Assembly (NCBI GenBank): GCA_903906615.1
Contig: CAIVKT010000449.1
Span: 1-11,825 of the forward strand
DNA from: an uncultured Bacteroidota bacterium
Lineage (GTDB): Bacteria; Bacteroidota; Bacteroidia; Chitinophagales; Chitinophagaceae
Reading direction: 5' to 3'
DNA: 11,825 nucleotides
This document shows, piece after piece, positions 6,406 through 11,825 of the stretch. The notes under the pieces were generated by a model that worked only from the letters and a program-made list of their open reading frames with translations, searched no databases and was not told where the DNA came from. Numbering within the stretch: position 1 is the stretch's first letter; each line of letters opens with the position of its first letter. A program made the position numbers and the translations under genes.

Positions 6406-6425
6406 TATTTTTACTCGAAGAAATA
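6406..6425 (+). promoter_or_regulatory. Promoter box shared with the histidine kinase gene
   Basis: TATTTTTACTCGAAGAAATA lies 6 bases before the ATG at 6432. Its first 8 bases match TAnnTTTG at 7 of 8. The same string with one substitution and one inserted C occurs at 9238-9258 in front of the kinase gene. A TTG at 6378-6380 is 25 bases upstream, rather far for a -33. Confidence 0.4.
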
Positions 6426-6431
6426 GTTCAT

Positions 6432-6905
6432 ATGGAAAAGACTGTGCTTAAAAATATCTTTCTTGTTTGCCTCGTGGCGTTATCTACAAGCGCTTTTGCC
6501 CAGAGAATGGAGCAGTTACCACCTAAAAATACTGAGCCTATCAACAGGTATGACCTGCTGGATAAGACCTGGTACATAGTGGCTACAAAATGCCCTGATA
6601 AGATAGGCGCAGAAAGCCATTACATCCACAACTACGGCACACTGAAGATGAGCCCGTCTAACGCCAACAACATCAACTATGGCACGTATGTACGGTTCAA
6701 CAGGGACATGAGCGATAACCCGAACGAAACAGGCAAATACAGCCTAACTACTGATGATGTGGGCAACCTGGTGCTGACACTGAAAAAGAACAAAAGCGAC
6801 ATTACCGCAAAATATATAGTGCCGATGGTAGAGGCCAACCACCTTACCCTTATCCGCACAGATGATGGCGAAAAATGCAACATCAGCTACGCAATAGCCC
6901 CATAA
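6432..6905 (+). CDS. Small secreted lipocalin-like protein (157 aa)
   Basis: It has a clear signal peptide (to AFA23, then Q24). The mature 134 residues open with RYDLLDKTWYIVATKC. An L-x2-T/x-W segment is typical of the first strand of small lipocalin-like domains in Bacteroidota. Alternating polar strands follow: GTLKMSP, GTYVRFN, GKYSLTTDD, GNLVLTLKKN and NHLTLIRTD. C54 and C149 are the only two cysteines after the signal peptide and would suit a disulfide tying first to last strand. The fold assignment is inference from this pattern; ligand and role are unknown. ATG 6432 is favoured over an upstream start at 6396 because it begins the signal peptide directly and follows the promoter box. 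Confidence 0.7.
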   Translation: MEKTVLKNIFLVCLVALSTSAFAQRMEQLPPKNTEPINRYDLLDKTWYIVATKCPDKIGAESHYIHNYGTLKMSPSNANNINYGTYVRFNRDMSDNPNETGKYSLTTDDVGNLVLTLKKNKSDITAKYIVPMVEANHLTLIRTDDGEKCNISYAIAP

Positions 6906-6928
6906 TATTTTAAGAAAGAAATTGTACG

Positions 6929-6955
6929 CGCCCGGCTTGTTCCGGGCGTTTTTTT
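6929..6955 (+). terminator. Rho-independent terminator of the lipocalin-like gene
   Basis: CGCCCGG (6929-6935) pairs perfectly with CCGGGCG (6942-6948) around a six-base loop and is followed at once by seven T (6949-6955). It lies 24 bases after the stop codon. This is the best intrinsic terminator in the window. Confidence 0.9.
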
Positions 6956-6997
6956 ATTTATACAGGACGTAACAATTTATTCAGACTATACCAGTAG

Positions 6998-7048
6998 CCA
7001 CGGCTTTTAAGCCGTGGTTAAGTAAAGAATATGATCGGCTTTAGCCGA
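6998..7048. repeat. REP-like pair of hairpins (CCACGGC... and TCGGCT...)
   Basis: CCACGGCTT/AAGCCGTGG (6998-7017, perfect, two central T) is followed 17 bases later by TCGGCT/AGCCGA (7035-7048). Both share a CGGCTT core. Paired short palindromes of this kind between convergent genes look like a REP/BIME-type dispersed element. No transposase is present. Copy number is not visible in this window. Confidence 0.6.
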
Positions 7049-7091
7049 AAGGCTCGGGATGATTATTTAATATCTATCGGATATACCCACA

Positions 7092-8045
7092 CTAACAATC
7101 CACATCCAAACACGGCGTGGTAGCCGACTCCAGCTCTATAGTGGCATGATGGATGTTGTTGTGCAGCAGCTCATGCTTGATGTGGTGTACCACCTTCATC
7201 TTCTCTTCAAAAGCCAGCGTATCTTTTAGTACCAGGTGCGCCGTCAGTGCGTTCTCTGTAGTACTCATAGCCCATACGTGCATGTGGTGTATATCATTCA
7301 CTCCACTTACTTTTTTTATCAGGGCTTCCAGGTTTTCTATCTTCACATTCTCCGGCACGGCATCCATAGACATGCGCAGGCTTTCGGTGAGCAGTGACCA
7401 GGTACCTGATAATATGATGAGCAGCACTATGATACTTATGGCGCCATCTATCCAGTACCAGTGGGTAAAGTAAATGATGACACCCGCTACCACCACACCC
7501 AGCGATACCATGGCATCCGTCATCAGGTGCAGGTAAGCGCCCTTGGTGTTGAGGTCGTGTTCTTTATTACGGAAGAACAGTAATGCAGAGGCGAAGTTGA
7601 TGATGATACCCAATCCTGATACTATAGCCACAATGCCACCTTCTACCGGGCGCGGGTGCAGCAACCTGTTCACAGATTCAAAACCCAGTATGCCTATGGT
7701 AATGAGCAGTATCACTGCATTGGTTAGGGCGGCAAGTACAGTTGTCTTTTTGTAGCCGTAGGTATAGGTGTGTGTAGGTTTTACCTTCGCCAGCCTGAAG
7801 GCGATGACCGATAAGGCCAGCCCGGCCACATCGCCCAGGTTATGCCCGGCATCTGCCAGCAAAGCCATAGAGTGGGAGAACAGGCCTGCCACTACCTGCA
7901 CTGCTACATATATGCTATTGAGCACAATACCCGCAATGAATGCTCCGTTCACCGCATCGGCAGGGCTTACATGATGATGGTGGTGATGCCCGTGGCCATG
8001 ACTATGGTCGTGGCTGTGGCTGTGAGCGTGATTATGGTCGTGCAT
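7092..8045 (-). CDS. Cation diffusion facilitator (CzcD/ZitB-like zinc/cadmium exporter)
   Basis: This 317-residue inner-membrane transporter has six helices. The metal site appears as D65 and H68-x3-D72 in LLADAGHNLGD (helix 2) and H173-x3-D177 in HLMTDAMVSLG (helix 5), the HxxxD pair of Zn2+-selective CDF proteins. The first 25 residues are extraordinarily His-rich (MHDHNHAHSHSHDHSHGHGH and then five more His), a cytoplasmic zinc-gathering tail. The C-terminal cytoplasmic domain (about 225-317) includes DIHHMHVWAM, typical of the CDF dimer domain, and ends with cysteines C312 and C317, possibly extra metal ligands. It would export Zn2+ or Cd2+ against protons. It starts 36 bases after the MBL gene stop, so co-transcription is likely. 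A TAACTTGC at 8065-8072 (minus) might be its own weak -7 box. Confidence 0.93.
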   Translation of the reverse strand: MHDHNHAHSHSHDHSHGHGHHHHHHVSPADAVNGAFIAGIVLNSIYVAVQVVAGLFSHSMALLADAGHNLGDVAGLALSVIAFRLAKVKPTHTYTYGYKKTTVLAALTNAVILLITIGILGFESVNRLLHPRPVEGGIVAIVSGLGIIINFASALLFFRNKEHDLNTKGAYLHLMTDAMVSLGVVVAGVIIYFTHWYWIDGAISIIVLLIILSGTWSLLTESLRMSMDAVPENVKIENLEALIKKVSGVNDIHHMHVWAMSTTENALTAHLVLKDTLAFEEKMKVVHHIKHELLHNNIHHATIELESATTPCLDVDC

Positions 8046-8081
8046 TATAATACCTATTCAGCCTGCAAGTTAGGAAATATA

Positions 8082-9071
8082 TCAATGATACTTCTTCCAC
8101 CAGTTGCTGTTGTAGGGTTGGCCTGTTACCTCGGTGGGCTTGCCCGGCTCCGGCACAAAAAGTTGTATGTTCTTTTGCGTGGCATAGCCTGTCAGCCTTT
8201 CAATGGGCTCCCACCAGGCATGCAGGGCCAGGTTGAAGGTGCCCCAGTGTATGGGCATCATCAGCTTGCCCCTGAGCGCCAGGTGCGCGTTCGATGCGTT
8301 ATCCGGCCCCATGTGTATGTTGGGCCACGCTGCGCCATAAGCGCCTATCTCCAGCATGGTCAGGTCGAAAGGCCCGAACATGTCACCGATCTCCTGGAAC
8401 CCCGGGAACCAGCCGGAGTCTGCCCCGAAAAAGATATTATGTTTCGGCCCCTTGATCACAAAAGACGACCACAAGGTCTGGTTCCTGTTGGTGATACCCC
8501 TGCCCGAGAAGTGACGGGCCGGGGTAGCGGTTATCGTAAGGTCTGTGCCTATGTTGGCGGTTTCGGTCCAGTTGAGTTCTGTAATGCGGCTCCTGTTTAT
8601 GCCCCAGCTTTCAATGATGCCGCCCACACCCAGCGAGCAAACTATGGGCGTAGTAAGATGAGTAAGGCTTTTTATGGTTGGGTAGTCGAGGTGGTCGTAA
8701 TGGTCGTGCGACAGTAGTATGGCATCCAGTTCAGGCAGTTCTTCCAGCGGCAGTGGCGCGGGGAAAAATCTTTTGGGCCCCACCAGTGTGGAGAAGGAAG
8801 CCCGCGGCCCCCATACCGGGTCGGTGAGGATGCGCTTGCCATCAATTTCTATGAGCAGGGAGGAATGGCCCATCCAGGTAATGCGCAGCCCGCCGGCGGG
8901 TAGTGTTTTGTATATTCCGGCATCGGTATGAAAAGGGCCCAGTTGCACCTTGGGTACACGTTCTTCTTTAGCGGTGGCATAGGCCCACAGTATCTTCCAT
9001 ATGCTTTGCGTGGTTTGTACAGTGGGTATGGGGTTCTGGTATTCTTTACCTTGCTTTATGGCCTTATTCAT
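8082..9071 (-). CDS. NAPE-PLD-like metallo-beta-lactamase-fold hydrolase
   Basis: From ATG 9071 it has 329 residues. The zinc site is complete: H122-x-H124-x-D126-H127 (SHDHYDHLD), H187 (ARHFSGRG), D218 (FFGADSGW) and H275 (MPIHWGTF). The PIHWGTF box and the WEP segment after it match the N-acyl-phosphatidylethanolamine phospholipase D branch (COG2220) better than UlaG lactonases. Bacterial members may act on phospholipids or related phosphodiesters, but the substrate is not shown. No signal peptide or lipobox is seen. A start 17 codons upstream exists (9122) but would place the promoter inside the gene. Upstream of 9071 a -33/-7 pair fits. The zinc-dependent enzyme shares a strand and short gap with a zinc exporter. 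Confidence 0.88.
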   Translation of the reverse strand: MNKAIKQGKEYQNPIPTVQTTQSIWKILWAYATAKEERVPKVQLGPFHTDAGIYKTLPAGGLRITWMGHSSLLIEIDGKRILTDPVWGPRASFSTLVGPKRFFPAPLPLEELPELDAILLSHDHYDHLDYPTIKSLTHLTTPIVCSLGVGGIIESWGINRSRITELNWTETANIGTDLTITATPARHFSGRGITNRNQTLWSSFVIKGPKHNIFFGADSGWFPGFQEIGDMFGPFDLTMLEIGAYGAAWPNIHMGPDNASNAHLALRGKLMMPIHWGTFNLALHAWWEPIERLTGYATQKNIQLFVPEPGKPTEVTGQPYNSNWWKKYH

Positions 9072-9089
9072 AGCAGTAATATATAGGGT

Positions 9090-9119
9090 GCAAACCAACG
9101 TAATACTATCTGAAAACAA
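9090..9119 (-). promoter_or_regulatory. Promoter of the MBL-CDF unit
   Basis: On the minus strand TTG (9117-9119) lies 18 bases before TTGGTTTGC (9090-9098), which matches TAnnTTTGC with one mismatch. The leader to ATG 9071 would be about a dozen bases. This is the only promoter here with both boxes at normal spacing. Confidence 0.55.
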
Positions 9120-9172
9120 CAATTAAATACGGCGAACAGTTCTCTTTTATCGGTAAGGGGCATGAAATAAAT

Positions 9173-9210
9173 ATTAACTAATAACATGGGGTTATTTTGT
9201 TTATGTTAAT
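9173..9210. promoter_or_regulatory. Nested inverted repeats in the divergent MBL-kinase intergenic region
   Basis: AATAAC (9180-9185) pairs with GTTATT (9191-9196), and outside them ATTAAC (9173-9178) is the complement of GTTAAT (9205-9210). They sit between the two divergent promoters, where an operator would be expected. The sequence is A/T-rich, so chance is a fair alternative. Confidence 0.3.
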
Positions 9211-9237
9211 GTTTGGTTCGGATTAATATAAATGCCC

Positions 9238-9258
9238 TATTTTTATTCGCAAGAAATA
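9238..9258 (+). promoter_or_regulatory. Promoter box of the kinase gene
   Basis: TATTTTTATTCGCAAGAAAT begins with a 7-of-8 match to TAnnTTTG and runs into the ATG at 9258. TTG at 9213-9215 lies 22 bases upstream as a possible -33. The box nearly duplicates the one at 6406-6425. It lies inside the extended frame from 9213 and so supports the shorter start. Confidence 0.45.
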
Positions 9259-10394
9259 TGAATATTTACAATTTTCTCTCAAGGGTGGCTCCTGCCAGGA
9301 AGAAATATGCCTCCAAATTCTTCCTTGTAGTACTGCCCCTGATATTGCTTTCTATATTTGACCTCGTCATCATATTCATGATGGACAAGGGCACGATACA
9401 CTGGCCATTCCAGCGTATCGCTATACTCATTTCCGGGCTTACTGTTATCGGCGTTATCAATATCCTTTACTTTTTCAATAGGCTGGTCAATCCTTTAAGA
9501 TCCGGCCAGGAGGCATTAAATAAGTACCTGCTCTCCGGCGAGATACCACAACTCCCTGTGCATTATGAAGACGAAGCAGGGGTGCTGCTCAACGACATAC
9601 AGGCCACCATAACGAAGCTGGACCTGCTTCTTGGCGAAAAGAGCGATATGATAGACCTGCTCTCGCACGACCTGCGCAGCCCCGTAGGCCGCATCATGAA
9701 CCTCAGTGGCCTCATCAAAACAGACGATGAATCTAATAAAGAACTGTATGCCGACTACATCACCAATGAGTGCAAAAGCCTGCTGCGCATACTGGAGAAT
9801 ATATTGCTGATGCTCAAAGACGATAATCATTCGTTCAGGATGACGAATGTGAACCTGAAGAATATTGTTGACGAAACAGTAGGCTTCTTCGACTTTGCGC
9901 TGGCCGAGAAGAACCTGGGCATAGGCATGTCGATTGATGAATCGGTACAAGTGATCGTGCAGCCCGAGCTGTTCACGCAGGCCATCCGCAATATTATAGG
10001 CAATGCGATCAAATTCTCTTCTGATGGGCAGACCATATATATATCTGCCCGGCAGGATAAAGAGCAGGTAGCGCTGATCATACAGGACGAAGGCCTTGGC
10101 TTTTTGCCGGGTGACATGAAAAAGATATTCAATAGATTTACCAGCGCCGGCAAAAGCGGTACCCGTGGCGAAACATCTGTGGGCCTGGGGCTCTACCTCA
10201 GCAAAAAGATCATAGAGCGCCATGGCGGCAAGCTGACCGCTTATAGCGACGGTATCAATAAAGGCGCTTCCTTCACCATAGAGCTCTACCGCCTCATTAC
10301 TACAAAAAAGCAGGGTCGCAACAAAACGCCTGCTGCCCGGCCTGCTGCCGCTGCCCCCAGCCGTGTACGCACCATCAACAGGGGCAGGCAGTAG
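9258..10394 (+). CDS. Membrane sensor histidine kinase (orphan)
   Basis: This 378-residue kinase has two membrane helices (about 20-41 and 53-73) separated by only about 11 residues, so almost no periplasmic sensor. A HAMP-like linker (about 74-125) leads to the HisKA H-box with phospho-acceptor H137 (LLSHDLRSPVGR). The ATPase domain has the N-box (NIIGNAIKFS, about 245-254), G1 (DEGLGF, 277-282), F-box (IFNRF, 290-294) and G2 (GLGLY, 309-313). The kinase should be active. It may sense the membrane itself or an intracellular signal, given the missing sensor domain. A 30-residue basic, Ala/Pro-rich tail (from about 349, KKQGRNKTPAARPAAAAPSR) follows the catalytic domain and is not part of the family. 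No response regulator gene is next to it. The start is ATG 9258, downstream of the promoter box. Confidence 0.92.
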   Translation: MNIYNFLSRVAPARKKYASKFFLVVLPLILLSIFDLVIIFMMDKGTIHWPFQRIAILISGLTVIGVINILYFFNRLVNPLRSGQEALNKYLLSGEIPQLPVHYEDEAGVLLNDIQATITKLDLLLGEKSDMIDLLSHDLRSPVGRIMNLSGLIKTDDESNKELYADYITNECKSLLRILENILLMLKDDNHSFRMTNVNLKNIVDETVGFFDFALAEKNLGIGMSIDESVQVIVQPELFTQAIRNIIGNAIKFSSDGQTIYISARQDKEQVALIIQDEGLGFLPGDMKKIFNRFTSAGKSGTRGETSVGLGLYLSKKIIERHGGKLTAYSDGINKGASFTIELYRLITTKKQGRNKTPAARPAAAAPSRVRTINRGRQ

Positions 10395-10430
10395 TATCTT
10401 TTACGTTTAAAAACACCCATTTTATCACTA

Positions 10431-10468
10431 AGCCGCCAACAAGGGTTTCTGCCTTGTTACTTTTGGCT
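10431..10468. repeat. Hairpin after the kinase gene
   Basis: AACAAGG (10438-10444) pairs with CCTTGTT (10452-10458) around a 7-base loop. AGCC (10431-10434) and GGCT (10465-10468) can pair outside it. There is no T-run, so it is at best a weak terminator; it may be part of the repeat-like region before alaS. Confidence 0.4.
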
Positions 10469-10470
10469 GA

Positions 10471-10627
10471 GGAACGATAACAAAATAACTTCCACCATCT
10501 TACTCGTTCTTTTCCATTTTTACTTCGTTGTAAAAGTCTTTAAATAGCTCACTATTCGCAGATTTTACGCCTAATAAAAAAGAAAAATAACTTCGCAATA
10601 TGGTGGAAGTTATCTCGTCAACGTTCC
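10471..10627. repeat. 157-bp element with 28-bp inverted ends upstream of alaS
   Basis: The left end (10471-10498) and the reverse complement of the right end (10600-10627) agree at 24 of 28 positions, including a perfect inner 14 bases (ATAACTTCCACCAT against ATGGTGGAAGTTAT) and a perfect outer GGAACG/CGTTCC. Inside are TTTTAC-TTCGTT-GTAAAA (10518-10535) and an alternative stem pairing GTAAAAGTCT (10530-10539, one bulge) with AGATTTTAC (10560-10568). No clear target-site duplication flanks it. The right arm abuts the alaS -7 box. It could be a MITE, a paired operator or a structured RNA leader. Confidence 0.65.
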
Positions 10628-10636
10628 TTATTTTGC
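10628..10636 (+). promoter_or_regulatory. -7 box of alaS
   Basis: TTATTTTGC differs from TAnnTTTGC at one position and lies 20 bases before the alaS ATG. The -33 position falls inside the right arm of the inverted repeat, which has no TTG. The box also argues against an in-frame upstream ATG at 10600. Confidence 0.45.
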
Positions 10637-10656
10637 AGCCTTATTATAGATACACA

Positions 10657-11825
10657 ATGCTTACCGCAAACGAAATACGCAGCCAGTTTTTAGACTTTTT
10701 CAAAAGCAAAGGACATGATATTGTCCCCTCTGCACCTATAGTGATCAAAAACGATCCCACCCTGTTGTTTACCAATGCAGGTATGAACCAGTTCAAGGAT
10801 TACTTCCTCGGCAATCGTGTACCTGACCACACGCGTGTAGCCGATACCCAAAAATGCCTGCGCGTAAGCGGCAAGCACAACGACCTGGAAGAAGTAGGTG
10901 TAGATACCTACCACCATACCATGTTCGAGATGCTGGGCAACTGGAGCTTTGGCGATTATTTTAAGGAAGAGGCAATAGCCTGGAGCTGGGAATTACTTAC
11001 CACAGTGTATGGCATACCAAAAGACAAACTTTACGTAACAGTTTTCCAGGGTGATGCGGGCGAGAACCTGCCGAAGGATGAAGAAGCCTACAACTTCTGG
11101 AAGCAGCATATAGCCGAAGACCGCATACTGCTTGGCAATAAAAAAGATAACTTTTGGGAGATGGGCGATACAGGCCCGTGCGGCCCATGCTCCGAGATAC
11201 ATGTGGACTGCCGGACTGATGAAGAAAAGAAACTGGTAGATGGCAAAACACTGGTGAACGCAGACCACCCGCAGGTGATAGAGATCTGGAACAATGTGTT
11301 CATGCAGTACAACCGTCTTAAAGACGGCACGCTCGATCCCCTGCCCGCAAAGCATGTGGATACCGGTATGGGCCTTGAAAGGCTGGTACGAGTGCTGCAA
11401 AACAAGCAAAGTAATTACGATACCGACCTGTTCACAGGTACAATCGCCGCGATAGAAAACATCACCGGTAAAAAATACGGATACACCGATAGCCGCCACG
11501 ATGTGGCTTTCCGGGTTATCTCCGATCACATCCGCGCCATAGGCTTTACGATTGCTGATGGACAGTTGCCATCCAATACGGGTGCGGGTTATGTTATCCG
11601 CCGTATACTGCGCCGCGCAGTGCGTTACTACTATTCTTATCTTGATTACAAGCAGCCATTGCTCAATAAGCTGATGCCTGTACTGGCCAAACAATTCGAA
11701 CACGTATTCCCGGAATTGCAGCAGCAGATAGACCTCGTGAGCAGGGTAGTGAAGGAAGAAGAAGATGCCTTCCTCCGCACGCTGGATAAGGGATTGAAGA
11801 AGATAGACGACATCATCACCGATAC
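10657..11825 (+). CDS. alaS: Alanyl-tRNA synthetase, N-terminal part (3' end outside window)
   Basis: The frame stays open to the window end, giving 389 of the usual roughly 870-880 residues. It starts [20 protein letters not shown], the classic AlaRS beginning. The class II catalytic core is intact: [20 protein letters not shown] (motif 1 region), [17 protein letters not shown] (motif 2, 86-102), [15 protein letters not shown] (168-182) and DTGMGLERL (motif 3, 235-243). The tRNA-recognition part begins with [17 protein letters not shown] (281-297) and [16 protein letters not shown] (309-324). It charges tRNA-Ala in the cytoplasm. The editing and C-Ala domains are not in the window. An upstream in-frame ATG (10600) is rejected because it would add 19 atypical residues and cross the -7 box. 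Confidence 0.97.
   Translation, partial: MLTANEIRSQFLDFFKSKGHDIVPSAPIVIKNDPTLLFTNAGMNQFKDYFLGNRVPDHTRVADTQKCLRVSGKHNDLEEVGVDTYHHTMFEMLGNWSFGDYFKEEAIAWSWELLTTVYGIPKDKLYVTVFQGDAGENLPKDEEAYNFWKQHIAEDRILLGNKKDNFWEMGDTGPCGPCSEIHVDCRTDEEKKLVDGKTLVNADHPQVIEIWNNVFMQYNRLKDGTLDPLPAKHVDTGMGLERLVRVLQNKQSNYDTDLFTGTIAAIENITGKKYGYTDSRHDVAFRVISDHIRAIGFTIADGQLPSNTGAGYVIRRILRRAVRYYYSYLDYKQPLLNKLMPVLAKQFEHVFPELQQQIDLVSRVVKEEEDAFLRTLDKGLKKIDDIITD

Noticed and set aside
7968..8045. CAT/CAC-type repeats at the CDF gene start as a DNA repeat array
   Set aside because: The repetition is explained by the codons of the His-rich metal-binding tail.
7842..8717. Long plus-strand open frame across the CDF and MBL genes
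   Set aside because: It is the reverse frame of two well-supported genes and its translation has no domain-like pattern.
9516..10223. 235-codon minus-strand frame inside the kinase gene
   Set aside because: It lies wholly within the kinase catalytic region; the translation is unlike any protein and the kinase motifs are unmistakable on the other strand.
10395..10656. Minus-strand coding remnant in the kinase-alaS gap
   Set aside because: Short stop-free stretches can be read (for example around the inverted-repeat element) but stops interrupt them and no family is recognised; the inverted repeat explains the sequence better.
10993..11703. 236-codon minus-strand frame inside alaS
   Set aside because: It is a shadow of the AlaRS reading frame with no independent support.

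Overview
The window looks like a chromosomal segment of a Bacteroidota bacterium, most likely of the Chitinophagaceae/Sphingobacteria side. Four things point there: a protein with a type IX secretion (T9SS) C-terminal sorting domain, a protein built from the C-terminal domains of the gliding/T9SS protein GldM, Bacteroidota-type promoter boxes (TAnnTTTG) instead of purine-rich ribosome binding sites, and FA2H-type lipid hydroxylase and NAPE-PLD-like families common in this phylum. It reads mostly as ordinary chromosome. I see no phage, transposase or CRISPR, but there are several repeat-like intergenic elements.

Layout. The first 1.25 kb is the C-terminal part of an RND/MMPL exporter that begins outside the window. 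It is followed by a fatty-acid 2-hydroxylase-family enzyme. Convergent to that is a small secreted GldM C-terminal-domain protein (1964-2701, minus). A 326-base gene-free stretch with hairpins and a direct repeat comes next. Then a 99-residue LETM1-like miniprotein (plus) lies tail-to-tail with a 94-residue acidic hypothetical protein (minus). A T9SS cargo protein (3744-4952) meets, tail-to-tail with a 2-base gap, a TMEM175-family potassium channel gene (minus). That gene is divergent from a second, unrelated potassium channel with a TVGFGD filter (5605-6303). A small secreted lipocalin-like protein follows and ends in a good intrinsic terminator, after which lies a two-hairpin REP-like element. 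On the minus strand, a NAPE-PLD-like metallo-hydrolase and a His-rich CDF zinc/cadmium exporter probably form one unit. A divergent orphan sensor histidine kinase and the first 389 codons of alaS complete the window.

How the parts relate. The themes are the cell envelope and ion handling: lipid modification and export, T9SS-linked secretion, K+ conductance and divalent metal efflux. No single pathway or new multigene defence system is evident. The most noteworthy items are the free-standing GldM-C protein, the back-to-back pair of unrelated K+ channels, the LETM1-like miniprotein, and a 157-bp element with 28-bp inverted ends immediately upstream of the alaS promoter box. Many genes here have a TAnnTTTG-like box only 3-20 bases before the chosen start codon, which implies very short or absent 5' leaders. 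I used these boxes to correct several start sites.
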